DNA of 13,743 nucleotides. Origin: Bacteroidales bacterium. Lineage in GTDB: Bacteria; Bacteroidota; Bacteroidia; Bacteroidales; Muribaculaceae. The stretch covers positions 1 to 13,743 of the forward strand of contig SFOH01000050.1 in NCBI GenBank assembly GCA_004552485.1, in the 5' to 3' direction. The first letter of the stretch is position 1. Every line of letters starts with the position of its first letter. A program made the translations under genes and the position numbers. The notes below the pieces were generated by a model. That model was not told where the DNA came from and searched no databases. It saw nothing but the letters and a program-made list of their open reading frames with translations. Shown one piece after another: positions 4,840-12,589 of this stretch.

Positions 4840-6954
4840 TTATTTTGAGATGCGTTTGATGAGGTTGTAAGCGGCGACGATTCCCATCTCGCCGGCTTTG
4901 GAGAGGTCGGCGATGCCCTGCTGGCGGTTGCCTTGGCGCAGGTGGACGTATCCGCGGTTGAAGTATGCTTCGCCGAAGTCGGGCTTGAGCTCGAGGGCGC
5001 GGTCGAGCAGCGCGAGGGCCTCGTCGAGGTCGCCGCGGCGGATGAGTATGTTGGCCTTGTTGTAGAGGGCGAAGGGATTGCGTGGCGATAGGGCGATGAC
5101 GCGGTCGAGGTCGGCGACGACGAGGTCGATGTTGCGCTGGCGCAGGGCGTCGTGGGTCTGTGCGGAGTGGATGGGCTTGACGGGTTTGGCGGTGCCGACT
5201 GACGACGCTTCGGTGGCCTCGGGTTGGGCGGGGAGGTCGAGGGCGTGGTTGCGTGCCTGGGCACGGAGCATGTAGGCAGGGGCATAGTCGGGCGAGAGGG
5301 CGATGGCGCGGTCGAGGTCTTTGAGGGCGTCCTCGTAGTTGCGGACGGTGATGAGGTCCATGGCGCGGCCGACGTAGTCGACAGTGCGCGGCGTGTGCAT
5401 GGCCAGGTATGAGTTGTAATACTCGATGTTCTTGAAGTGGCGGGCGATGAGGTCTTCGTCGGTGAGCGAGGCCACGGAGGGCGAGACGAGCACCTTGTTG
5501 CGGAGGGCGCGCGTGGCGTTGAGGTCGTCCACCTCTTTAATATAGTATGTTGTGTTGCGCACCTGGTTGGGGGAGATGTAGAAGGTGAGCTCCACCATGG
5601 GCTCGATGCCGATGGAGAGGTTGCGGTCCTGGACGCGTCCGCGAATTTCGGAGTTGTTGAACTCTTGGCGGAAGTCGGTGTTGTCGTCTGAGATTAGCAG
5701 TGTCGCAAACTCCTGTTTGACAGCCTCTTCCGGCGACAGTTCGGGGGCGCTGTCGGTGTCGCCGTCGTCGTTGAGCGTTCCGAAGGGATTGACGGCGCGG
5801 CGTGCGGCGTCCTTGTTGCGTCGGCGGTTGCGCTTGAAGGCGTCGGCGGCTGCGATGGCCTTGTCATAGTAGACCTTGGCCTGGCGAGTGTTGCCCTTCT
5901 GACGGTAAATCTCGCTGATTTGGGCGTGGATGGTGGGATATTCGGGGAAGGCGCGGGCCACGTGTAGCAGGTCGGCGAGGCCTTTGTCGAGGCTGTGGCG
6001 GTTGAGGTAGATGACGGCGCGGTTGTATCGCGAGCGTATGTCGTTGGGATTCTCCTTGAGCAGGTCGGAGAAGTCGGAGAGGGCGTGGTCGTAGTCGCTG
6101 ACCTCCATCTCGAGGAGGGCGCGGTTGAAGCGTGCCTGGTGGTTGGCGGGGTCGAGCTGGAGAGCGTTGTCGAAGTCGTCCATGGCGCCGTACCAGTCGT
6201 TCTGCAGATAGCGGATGTAGGCGCGGTTCACGTAGAGACCGGCTATTTCAGGCTGGAGCTTGATGGCGCGGTCGAGGTGGTAAAGCGCTGAGTCATAGCG
6301 CTCTTTGCCGCGGCGCAACTCGATGTCGGCCATCATGGCGTGGCCGTTGAATGAGTTGGGGTTAATCTCGATGGCGTGGGTGATGTTGCGGGCGGCGTCG
6401 AGGGTGTCTTTCTGGAGAATGCGCAGACGTCCGCGGCCCAGCCATCCGTTCTCGAAGCCCGGGTTGCGGTCGAGCAGGCGCGTGAACACCGAATCGGCCT
6501 TCTCGTACTCTTTCTCGTCGACGAGGGCGCAGGCCATGTTGTAGGTGAGCTGGCGGTTGTCGGGAATCTGCTCGAGGGCGAGGCGGTAGTCCTCAATGGC
6601 GCCGCGGTTGTCGCCGAGGTTCTGACGTGCCACGCCGCGCACCTCGTAGGCGTCGGTGATGAACGGGTTGAGTTCGATGGTCTTCGAGGCGTCAGCTAGG
6701 GCGCCCTCGTAGTCTTCGAGGTTTATCTTTGCCACGGAGCGCCAGAAGTATGGCCACGCCAGATAGGGCTTCTGAGCGATGGCGCGATTGAAGTACTGGA
6801 TGGCGAGGACGTAGTCGGAGAAATACATGGCGTTGCGGCCCACATTCACAACCTGGTCGGTGTTGATTTGCGCGGAAGCGGGTACGCCGGCCAAGGCGGT
6901 GATTGTCAGCAGTATAGACGCCATGAGGCGCTGTATGAGGTGCGATATTTTCAC
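4840..6954 (-). CDS. Secreted tetratricopeptide-repeat protein
   Basis: Starting from GTG at 6954-6952 the protein has 704 residues. This start gives a clean signal peptide: KISHLIQR, a hydrophobic core MASILLTITALAGV, and PASA|Q with predicted cleavage after residue 28. AGAAAGGA lies about 13 bases upstream. A longer frame reaches an ATG at 7053, but its first 33 residues look non-coding and it overlaps the divergent promoter. An array of about ten TPR units covers residues ~30-390, with repeated features such as DYEGALADASKTIELNP and DWYGAMDDFDNALQLDP. Then come a basic stretch (FKRNRRRNKDAARR), a non-TPR region of ~110-130 residues (FGTLNDDGDTD to about LVSPSVASL), and further TPRs to the C-terminus (NYEDALKDLDRAIALSP, DLDEALALLDRALELKP). 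TPR arrays bind proteins, so it probably scaffolds a periplasmic complex. Partner unknown. Confidence 0.85.
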   Translation of the reverse strand: MKISHLIQRLMASILLTITALAGVPASAQINTDQVVNVGRNAMYFSDYVLAIQYFNRAIAQKPYLAWPYFWRSVAKINLEDYEGALADASKTIELNPFITDAYEVRGVARQNLGDNRGAIEDYRLALEQIPDNRQLTYNMACALVDEKEYEKADSVFTRLLDRNPGFENGWLGRGRLRILQKDTLDAARNITHAIEINPNSFNGHAMMADIELRRGKERYDSALYHLDRAIKLQPEIAGLYVNRAYIRYLQNDWYGAMDDFDNALQLDPANHQARFNRALLEMEVSDYDHALSDFSDLLKENPNDIRSRYNRAVIYLNRHSLDKGLADLLHVARAFPEYPTIHAQISEIYRQKGNTRQAKVYYDKAIAAADAFKRNRRRNKDAARRAVNPFGTLNDDGDTDSAPELSPEEAVKQEFATLLISDDNTDFRQEFNNSEIRGRVQDRNLSIGIEPMVELTFYISPNQVRNTTYYIKEVDDLNATRALRNKVLVSPSVASLTDEDLIARHFKNIEYYNSYLAMHTPRTVDYVGRAMDLITVRNYEDALKDLDRAIALSPDYAPAYMLRAQARNHALDLPAQPEATEASSVGTAKPVKPIHSAQTHDALRQRNIDLVVADLDRVIALSPRNPFALYNKANILIRRGDLDEALALLDRALELKPDFGEAYFNRGYVHLRQGNRQQGIADLSKAGEMGIVAAYNLIKRISK

Positions 6955-7008
6955 TTGAAATTGCGGTCCTTTCTTTTGTGATGGGAGAGCGCCGGGCGCT
7001 TCTCTATG

Positions 7009-7016
7009 CAAAAGTA
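7009..7016 (-). promoter_or_regulatory. -7 box of the TPR-DUF4301 operon
   Basis: TACTTTTG on the minus strand is an exact TAnnTTTG match 54 bases upstream of the GTG start. No clear TTTG element lies about 20 bases further upstream, so strength is uncertain. Confidence 0.5.
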
Positions 7017-7062
7017 CATAAAATCCGTTATGTAGCCGCGGAAAACACAACAAAAATCAGCA

Positions 7063-7070
7063 TAATTTTG
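7063..7070 (+). promoter_or_regulatory. -7 box of the NADH dehydrogenase gene
   Basis: TAATTTTG is an exact TAnnTTTG match 39 bases before the ATG at 7110, in the 155-bp AT-rich gap between two divergent genes. A -33 TTTG at the usual distance is not evident. Confidence 0.5.
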
Positions 7071-7109
7071 TTAAAAAATAGAATTAATGAGTTCACAAAC
7101 GCTCCGAAC

Positions 7110-8378
7110 ATGGAAAGACAGAAACCCACAGTAGTGATAGGCGGCGGTTTTGCCGGCCTGGCCTTCATCAAACATATCGACCGCAAGAAGCGGGACGTAA
7201 TCCTCATCGACAAAGACAATTACAACACCTTCCCGCCCCTCTTCTACCAGGTTGCGTCGGCCGGACTCGACGCCGGCAGCATCTGCTTTGCGCTGCGCCG
7301 TGAGATGCGGTCGCGGCGTGCCAAGGGAGCGCGTTTCCACATGGGCAGTGTCCAACGCATCGACACGGCCCGCCACCGCATATACACTCAGTATGAGGAG
7401 ATTGAGTACGGCCAGTTGGTGATCGCCGCCGGCACCACCAACAACTTCTTCGGCATGCCCGAGCTGGAGAAGAGCGTCTACACACTGAAAAGTGCCACCG
7501 AAGCCATCCGCGCCCGCAACGACATCCTCCAGCGCCTGGAGCGTGCCGCGGTCAGCGACGACTCCGAATACCGCCGCAAGCTGCTGAGCTTCACCGTGAT
7601 AGGCGGCGGTCCGGCCGGCGTGGAGATTGCCGGCGCGCTCGGCGAGATGAAGCGCTACATCCTGCGCCGCGAATATCCCACCATCAACCCCGACGAGGTG
7701 ACCGTCACGCTGGTCGAGGGCACCGACCGACTACTTGGCGCCATGAGCGAATACGCCTCGCGTAAGGCGCTGGAATATCTTGGTTCACTGATGGTTAACG
7801 TGAAACTTCAGACGCGGTTGAGCGACTACACCGACGGCGTCCTCACCTTTGCCAATGGCGAGAAGATGCGCTCCGAGTTCGTTATGTGGACGGCTGGCAT
7901 CACGTCGAATGCCTTCGAGTGGGAAGGCCCGCAGCCGGAGCTCGGCCCGGGGCGTCGCCTGGTGGTCGACGAGTTCAACCGCGTTCAGGGCGTCGAGGAC
8001 GTCTACGCCGTCGGCGACATCAGCTATATGGCCTCGCCGGCATGGCCGAAGGGACATCCGCAGGTGGCGCAAGTGGCTATCCAGCAGGCGCGTAACCTCG
8101 CCCGCAATATGCGCAAGGGGGCGTTCGTGAAGCCGTTCAAATACAACGACAAGGGCACGATGGCCACCGTCGGACGCAACCGCGCCGTGGCCGACCTCAA
8201 CTGCATGCACCTGTACGGGCGTCCGGCCTGGTTCGTGTGGATGGCCGTTCATCTGATGTCGCTGCTGGGTATGCGCAACCGCATCACCGTGTTTATCACG
8301 TGGGTGTGGGCATATTTCACCTATTCCTCGTCACTGCGACTGATACTGCGGCCCACGCGTTATCCGTTGCGCAAGTGA
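7110..8378 (+). CDS. ndh: Type II NADH:quinone oxidoreductase (NDH-2)
   Basis: This 422-residue FAD enzyme moves electrons from NADH to menaquinone at the inner membrane without pumping ions. The start is the ATG at 7110. The frame is open further upstream, but the family begins just before the first nucleotide motif. The sequence shows IGGGFAG (10-16) for FAD, IGGGPAGVE (164-172) for NADH, VYAVGD (298-303) for the second FAD contact, and AQVAIQQ (320-326), the quinone-site motif AQxAxQ. The hydrophobic C-terminal segments (WFVWMAVHL at 374-382 and ITVFITWVWAYF at 392-403) form the membrane anchor. Length is normal. It is divergent from the TPR operon and convergent with the CapA-like gene, 11 bp apart, so it is probably transcribed alone. 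Confidence 0.92.
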   Translation: MERQKPTVVIGGGFAGLAFIKHIDRKKRDVILIDKDNYNTFPPLFYQVASAGLDAGSICFALRREMRSRRAKGARFHMGSVQRIDTARHRIYTQYEEIEYGQLVIAAGTTNNFFGMPELEKSVYTLKSATEAIRARNDILQRLERAAVSDDSEYRRKLLSFTVIGGGPAGVEIAGALGEMKRYILRREYPTINPDEVTVTLVEGTDRLLGAMSEYASRKALEYLGSLMVNVKLQTRLSDYTDGVLTFANGEKMRSEFVMWTAGITSNAFEWEGPQPELGPGRRLVVDEFNRVQGVEDVYAVGDISYMASPAWPKGHPQVAQVAIQQARNLARNMRKGAFVKPFKYNDKGTMATVGRNRAVADLNCMHLYGRPAWFVWMAVHLMSLLGMRNRITVFITWVWAYFTYSSSLRLILRPTRYPLRK

Positions 8379-8399
8379 TTGATAAATAGTTATTTGCGC
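8369..8399. terminator. Weak hairpin spanning the convergent stop codons
   Basis: GCGCAA (8369-8374) and TTGCGC (8394-8399) pair across the 11-bp gap between the convergent NADH dehydrogenase and CapA-like genes, and both stop codons fall inside the loop region. A 6-bp stem and an AT-rich loop of about 19 nt make this only a possible shared terminator. Confidence 0.3.
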
Positions 8400-9508
8400 G
8401 TAATTTCGCCGCTTTCGGAGATATTGATGGGGGTGTCGGGGAAGTCGTCGAGGGTGAGCGAACGAATGAGGCGCGCCGACTGATAGGTCGAGTCGAAGAC
8501 GGGGCCGTCGCCATGGCGCTGGCGCAGCGAGTGCAGCTTTCCGTAGATGAATCGGCCCTCGCCGTCGGTGTGCACCTCGGCGATGGTCGAGAAACCGGTG
8601 GCGCCGGCCTGGCCCATGCGGTAGGGTGCGCAGTAATTGCCTAAGGAATAGCAGATTAAGCGGTCTTTATAGAGCTCAACGGCGCGCGGCACATGAGGGC
8701 CGTGACCGAAGACGACGTCGGCGCCGGCGTCAATGGCGGCATGGGCGAATTCGGCGACATTGCCGCGGCGCTCGCCGACGTAGACTTCCGGCTTGAAGGG
8801 CACGTGCATGTGGGCCGTGCCCTCGGCGCCGCCGTGGAAGGAGACGAGCACGATGTCGTTCTCGGCCGCCAACTTTTTGACCACGCGGCGCAGTTCGTCG
8901 AGGTCGGTCACGTCGAGGTTGTTGTCGCCGTGGCCGAACTGCGTCACGCCAATCTTGCGGCCTTTGCGCACGAACTGCGCCGTCTCGCAGCTGTCCTTGA
9001 GGCCCACCACGGCCATCTTCGCCTCGCGCAGCGTCTTCATCGTGGACGAGCGGCCGGGCTGGCCGAAGTCGTTGATGTGATTGTTGGCGATGCCGGCCCA
9101 GTCGAATCCGGCGTCCACGAGATTTTGGACGTAGGAGGTGGGCATGCGGAAGATGAAGTAGGTGCGCGGATTGGTCATCCGGCGGCGGTGTCCGCCCTTG
9201 TCCAGAAACGAGCCTTCGAGGTTGAGGCCGGCGAGGTCGACGCGGTCGGTGACCGTGCGCGTATCGTCGAAGAGTGTGCGGCCGTCGTCATGGGGCAGGT
9301 TGGAGCCGTGGATGCTGTCGGGGAAGGTTGTGCCCATCATCACATCGCCCACGAAGGCGAAGCTCAGCGTGTCGGCCTTTGGGTCGCGCGGGGCCGCGGT
9401 TGCTGCAGTATCGCTTGCGGAGTCGGCGGAAGCAGCCGACGAGGTGCCGTTGCCGCCCGAGCAGGCCACAAACATCATGGCTGCGGCCGCCAAAAAGATT
9501 GTACGCAT
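8390..9508 (-). CDS. CapA-family lipoprotein (metallophosphoesterase-like, PGA_cap domain)
   Basis: This 372-residue protein has a lipoprotein signal (MRTIFLAAAAMMFVAC, Cys16 as the lipidated residue), then a low-complexity Ser/Ala/Asp linker to about residue 45. The CapA domain follows with GDVMMG (54-59), NLEGS (96-100), ANNH (141-144), SFHGG (224-228) and GHGPH (268-272), the putative metal ligands of the calcineurin-like fold, and SLGN (288-291). CapA was named for poly-gamma-glutamate capsule synthesis, but most homologues, including this one outside a capB/capC cluster, have no proven substrate. It should be tethered to a membrane as an envelope enzyme. It shares a 114-bp divergent control region with nagB. 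Confidence 0.85.
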   Translation of the reverse strand: MRTIFLAAAAMMFVACSGGNGTSSAASADSASDTAATAAPRDPKADTLSFAFVGDVMMGTTFPDSIHGSNLPHDDGRTLFDDTRTVTDRVDLAGLNLEGSFLDKGGHRRRMTNPRTYFIFRMPTSYVQNLVDAGFDWAGIANNHINDFGQPGRSSTMKTLREAKMAVVGLKDSCETAQFVRKGRKIGVTQFGHGDNNLDVTDLDELRRVVKKLAAENDIVLVSFHGGAEGTAHMHVPFKPEVYVGERRGNVAEFAHAAIDAGADVVFGHGPHVPRAVELYKDRLICYSLGNYCAPYRMGQAGATGFSTIAEVHTDGEGRFIYGKLHSLRQRHGDGPVFDSTYQSARLIRSLTLDDFPDTPINISESGEITRK

Positions 9509-9533
9509 AATGATCGGTTGTTTTCAGTTTCTG

Positions 9534-9541
9534 CAAAGGTA
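9534..9541 (-). promoter_or_regulatory. -7 box of the CapA-like gene
   Basis: TACCTTTG on the minus strand is an exact TAnnTTTG match 25 bases upstream of the CapA-like ATG. A TTTG inside the shared palindrome (9564-9567, minus strand CAAA/TTTG) lies 22 nt further upstream. Confidence 0.6.
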
Positions 9542-9548
9542 CACATTA

Positions 9549-9581
9549 TTTTGGATATTTGCGCAAATAGCCGTACCTTTG
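9549..9581 (+). promoter_or_regulatory. nagB promoter
   Basis: TTTTG (9549-9553), a 20-nt spacer and TACCTTTG (9574-9581) match the Bacteroidetes promoter consensus well. The start codon follows 41 bases after the -7 box. Confidence 0.7.
9557..9568. promoter_or_regulatory. 12-bp palindrome between divergent promoters (possible operator)
   Basis: ATTTGCGCAAAT is a perfect palindrome lying between two outward-facing TACCTTTG boxes (9541-9534 minus and 9574-9581 plus). It could be an operator for both the CapA-like gene and nagB, or simply provide the -33 TTTG for the minus-strand promoter. Confidence 0.45.
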
Positions 9582-9622
9582 TGGAAGATTATCAATTCAC
9601 CCCACTCAATACAAATAATTCC

Positions 9623-10432
9623 ATGAGACTAATCATTGAAAAAGACTACGACAATGTGTCACAGTGGGCGGCCAACTATGTTGCCGCACGTATCAACGAG
9701 GCTAACCCCACTCCCGAGCATCCCTTTGTGCTCGGCTGCCCCACCGGCTCGTCACCCCTGGGCATGTACCGCGCCCTGATCAAACTCAACAAGGAGGGCA
9801 AGGTGAGCTTCCGCAATGTTGTCACCTTCAATATGGACGAATACTGCGGCATTCCCCGCGACCATGAGCAGAGCTATTACACGTTCATGTGGACCAACTT
9901 CTTCAACCAGATCGACATCCTCCCCGAGAACGTGAACATCCTCAACGGCAACGCCGAGAATCCCGTCGAGGAGTGCAAGCGCTATGAGGAGAAAATCAAG
10001 GGCTACGGTGGCATCGACCTGTTCCTCGGCGGCGTCGGCCCCGACGGCCACATCGCTTTCAACGAGCCGGGCTCGTCGCTGACCTCACGCACCCGCATGA
10101 AAACGCTGACCACCGACACCATCATCGCCAACTCGCGCTTCTTCGAGAACAACGTGGACCTCGTTCCGAAGACGGCCCTCACCGTCGGCGTCGGCACGGT
10201 TATGTCAGCCAAGAGCGTGCTGCTCATCGTGAACGGCCACAACAAGGCCCGCGCCCTGAAACACGGCGTCGAAGGCGGCATCAGCCAGATGTGGACCATC
10301 TCCGCCCTGCAGATGCACCAGCATGCCATCATCGTCGCCGACGATGCTGCCTGCGGCGAGCTGAAGGTCGACACCTACCGCTACTTCAAGGATATTGAAG
10401 CCGCCAACCTCGACCCCGCCACTCAACTCTGA
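9623..10432 (+). CDS. nagB: Glucosamine-6-phosphate deaminase NagB
   Basis: This 269-residue cytoplasmic enzyme converts glucosamine 6-phosphate to fructose 6-phosphate and ammonia, feeding amino sugars into glycolysis. It aligns without gaps over most of its length with the E. coli enzyme (266 residues) as I remember it. The catalytic residues fall at the same numbers: Asp72 in FNMDEY, Asp141 and His143 in GPDGHIAFNE, and Glu148. The residues of the E. coli allosteric site for N-acetylglucosamine 6-phosphate (Ser151, Ser152, Arg158, Lys160, Thr161) and Tyr254 are also present, so allosteric activation is plausible. The ATG at 9623 gives the family start MRLIIEKDYD. The frame is open upstream only because it runs antisense to the CapA-like gene. 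No nagA or nagE is adjacent, and a strong terminator follows, so it is transcribed alone. Confidence 0.97.
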   Translation: MRLIIEKDYDNVSQWAANYVAARINEANPTPEHPFVLGCPTGSSPLGMYRALIKLNKEGKVSFRNVVTFNMDEYCGIPRDHEQSYYTFMWTNFFNQIDILPENVNILNGNAENPVEECKRYEEKIKGYGGIDLFLGGVGPDGHIAFNEPGSSLTSRTRMKTLTTDTIIANSRFFENNVDLVPKTALTVGVGTVMSAKSVLLIVNGHNKARALKHGVEGGISQMWTISALQMHQHAIIVADDAACGELKVDTYRYFKDIEAANLDPATQL

Positions 10433-10458
10433 GCAACTGATTTAAATACTTGAATGTC

Positions 10459-10502
10459 AACCGCCCCCGGCCGGAAGCACGTGCTTCGGACCGGGGGCGG
10501 TT
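10459..10502 (+). terminator. Strong rho-independent terminator after nagB
   Basis: AACCGCCCCCGG (10459-10470) pairs perfectly with CCGGGGGCGGTT (10491-10502). The enclosed 20 nt fold on themselves through GAAGCAC/GTGCTTC. The plus strand then reads GTTTTCATT. It lies 27 bases after the nagB stop and 30 bases before the end of the convergent MCE gene, and probably limits transcription from both sides, with the T tract favouring nagB. Confidence 0.85.
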
Positions 10503-10531
10503 GTTTTCATTGTGGCGTTCTGCTCAGTCGC

Positions 10532-11452
10532 TTACAGGAGCTTGATGTTGATGTAGCGGCGGGGGTTGCGCTGGATGTCTGTGAAGAGTGAGTCGAGCGA
10601 GCGCACCGTGGCGTTCAGGTTGTTGTAGAGCGCGGGGTCGGAGGTGAGCTTGCCGAGCGTCGAGTTGGGGTTGTTGAGCTGCTGCGAGAGCTGGTGGACG
10701 TTGCGGGCCGTGCTCTCGAGCTGGGCCACGAGCGAGTCGACGGGAATCTCGCGGAGGGCGCCGGAGAGGTGGTTGATGTTGTCGGCGGTGGAGACGAAGC
10801 TGCCGGTGATTTGGCTGACGTTGCCGGTGATGTGCTGCACGTCGCCGGCGATGGGCGACAGCGAGTTGAGCGTGGCGTTAAGCTTGGACGAGGCGTCGCG
10901 CAGGTTGGCCGAAATCTCGTCGAGACGGTGGAGCGAAACGGCGATGGCGGGCTCGGAGAGGAGCGTGTTGGCGGTGGTGAGCAGAGTGTCGACCTTGGGG
11001 AAGATTCCGGTGACGGCGGGCATGAGGTTGTCGGTGACCGAAGACATCAGGCCGGGAGCCTGGGCGCTTTCAAGCTGGTCGCCCGATTTGTGCATGAGCT
11101 TCGACTTGCCGAGCTGGAGCACGATCGAGCCGGTGCCGAGCATGTCGGTGGTCATGAGGGCGCGGGTGTCGGAGGGCAGCTGGATGTCCGACTCAAGGGC
11201 CAGCTCCACGTTGATGTTGCCGGGTTTCTCGAGGTCGTAGGTGATGTCGCGCACCTGTCCCACCTTGAAGCCGTTGATGGTGACGGGAGCGCTCTTGGCA
11301 AGGCCGTCGACGTTGGTGTACGTGGCGGTGTAGTAGTTGGTAGGCTGGAAGATGTTGATGCCTTTCAGGAAGTCAATGCCGAAGACCAGGATGGCCAGCG
11401 CGGCCAGCACCAGCGCGCCGATGATGAGTTCTTTGCGGAATACTTTCTTCAT
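10532..11452 (-). CDS. MCE/MlaD-family lipid-transport protein
   Basis: This 306-residue protein has a short cytoplasmic N-terminus, one membrane helix (about residues 9-27, IIGALVLAALAILVFGI), and an MCE domain (about 37-115) with the signature VDGLAKSAP...VGQV (48-67) and LGTGSIVLQL. A long helical C-terminal part follows, rich in Asn, Ser and Leu (about 140-300), likely a coiled-coil needle. MCE proteins form hexameric rings that carry lipids across the periplasm with an ABC transporter (MlaE/MlaF), here not adjacent. It lies 69 bp after the amidase gene on the same strand, a pairing I recall from other Bacteroidales, and is likely co-transcribed. It may belong to a lipid-asymmetry pathway, but the substrate is unknown. 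Confidence 0.88.
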   Translation of the reverse strand: MKKVFRKELIIGALVLAALAILVFGIDFLKGINIFQPTNYYTATYTNVDGLAKSAPVTINGFKVGQVRDITYDLEKPGNINVELALESDIQLPSDTRALMTTDMLGTGSIVLQLGKSKLMHKSGDQLESAQAPGLMSSVTDNLMPAVTGIFPKVDTLLTTANTLLSEPAIAVSLHRLDEISANLRDASSKLNATLNSLSPIAGDVQHITGNVSQITGSFVSTADNINHLSGALREIPVDSLVAQLESTARNVHQLSQQLNNPNSTLGKLTSDPALYNNLNATVRSLDSLFTDIQRNPRRYINIKLL

Positions 11453-11521
11453 ATTTTCTTTGTTCGTTTTTGTTTACGCAGTGAGGTGTTTGAATATTTT
11501 TAGACCCGGGGAAGGCGGCGG

Positions 11522-12364
11522 TCACATCGAGCGCTGCTGGGCCTGATAGTTCTGAAGATAACGCGCGAAGGCGTTGTAAAGCGCTGTCGAACAGCGTATG
11601 ACGCCGTCGCCGGAGACAAGGAACCGTTCCGACTCGGGGTTGCACATGAAGTCGAGCTCGACGAGTACGGCAGGCATCGACGTCGCCCACAGCACCCAGA
11701 AACCGGCCTGGCGCACACCTTTGTTGCGGCGGCCGGCGGTGGAGACAAGCTCGTTCTGCGCCATGTTCGCGAACTCGAGACTCTTGCGCAGGTGGAGGTC
11801 GTTGCTGAGCTCAAAGATGATGTACGACTCGGCCGACTGCGGGTCGAAGCCGCTGTATCGGGCCGTGAAATCGTCCTCGAGTTCGATGACCGAATTCTCG
11901 CGCATAGCCACGCTAAGCGTCGACTGTTCCTTCTCAACGCCCACGACATAGACGCTGGAGCCGGCCGTCTTCTCGCGGTTGAGGACGCCGCGCTCCAGAG
12001 AGTTGACGTGGATCGAGATGAAGAGGTTGCCCTTGTTGCGGTTGGCCACGTTGGCGCGCTGTTGGAGGGTGAGGTAGCGGTCGTCCGAGCGGGTGTACAC
12101 CACCGTCACGTCCTTGCAGCTGTCTTCGATCATACGCCCCAGGGCCTTGGCCACGTTGAGCGTCACCGTCTTCTCGTTGGTGAGCTTGCCGAGGCATCCC
12201 GGGTCCTTCCCGCCGTGGCCGGCGTCGATGACCACGGTGAACGTCTGCTCGTCCGCCGCCACGGCTCTCTTGCCGGCGCGCGGTGCGCGTTCCACTGCCA
12301 TGACCGCTCCAACGGCGGTGAGCAGCAGGAGCACGGCAAGGCAGTATTTCACGATTCGCTTCAT
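11522..12364 (-). CDS. N-acetylmuramoyl-L-alanine amidase (Amidase_3, AmiC-like)
   Basis: This 280-residue secreted zinc enzyme cleaves the amide bond between N-acetylmuramic acid and the stem peptide of peptidoglycan. I chose the ATG at 12364 because it gives a signal peptide (MKRIVKYCL, hydrophobic core AVLLLLTAVGAVMA). The frame extends upstream but only with unlikely sequence across the promoter. Zinc ligands are His50 in DAGHGG, Glu64 in TNEKTV and His119 in ISIHVNS. The catalytic Glu236 is in VLVELDFMCNP. An insertion of about 60 residues between the third ligand and the catalytic Glu (YVVGVEKEQSTLS to SNDLHLRK) contains an acidic helix like the autoinhibitory helix of AmiB/AmiC, so activation by a partner protein is possible. 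It probably acts in daughter-cell separation. Confidence 0.9.
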   Translation of the reverse strand: MKRIVKYCLAVLLLLTAVGAVMAVERAPRAGKRAVAADEQTFTVVIDAGHGGKDPGCLGKLTNEKTVTLNVAKALGRMIEDSCKDVTVVYTRSDDRYLTLQQRANVANRNKGNLFISIHVNSLERGVLNREKTAGSSVYVVGVEKEQSTLSVAMRENSVIELEDDFTARYSGFDPQSAESYIIFELSNDLHLRKSLEFANMAQNELVSTAGRRNKGVRQAGFWVLWATSMPAVLVELDFMCNPESERFLVSGDGVIRCSTALYNAFARYLQNYQAQQRSM

Positions 12365-12429
12365 GGTCTTCTTGATTCGTTTGAGGAAGGACGGATGGGG
12401 GCACAGTGCCCGCGGGCGTATAGTCGCTA

Positions 12430-12437
12430 CAAAATTA
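12430..12437 (-). promoter_or_regulatory. -7 box of the amidase-MCE operon
   Basis: TAATTTTG on the minus strand is an exact TAnnTTTG match 65 bases upstream of the amidase ATG. No clear -33 TTTG accompanies it. Confidence 0.5.
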
Positions 12438-12508
12438 GTAAAAATAATTCGGTTCGTACGGCCGCCGGGAGAAGAAAATGCAGGGGCGGTGGAAATTTTT
12501 GCCAAAAG

Positions 12509-12542
12509 TTTGCACTTTTATGCCATCTGTGCGTTAACTTTG
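12509..12542 (+). promoter_or_regulatory. Promoter of the GldB-like lipoprotein gene
   Basis: TTTG (12509-12512), a 22-nt spacer and TAACTTTG (12535-12542) fit the Bacteroidetes promoter. The spacer is slightly longer than usual. The ATG is 47 bases further downstream. Confidence 0.6.
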
Positions 12543-12589
12543 TAGGACGAATCCGGGGGGCGACGCTCCCCGCTCAACACAGAAGCTCT

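Noticed and set aside
8693..9622. A 310-residue N-terminal extension of NagB
   Set aside because: The extension is antisense to the CapA-like gene and crosses the promoter. NagB homologues begin at the ATG at 9623.
12365..12505. A 47-residue extension of the amidase
   Set aside because: It covers the divergent promoter region and would place the signal peptide internally.
11792..12589. A long N-terminal extension of the GldB-like lipoprotein
   Set aside because: It is antisense to the amidase, and the lipoprotein signal marks the ATG at 12590 as the start.
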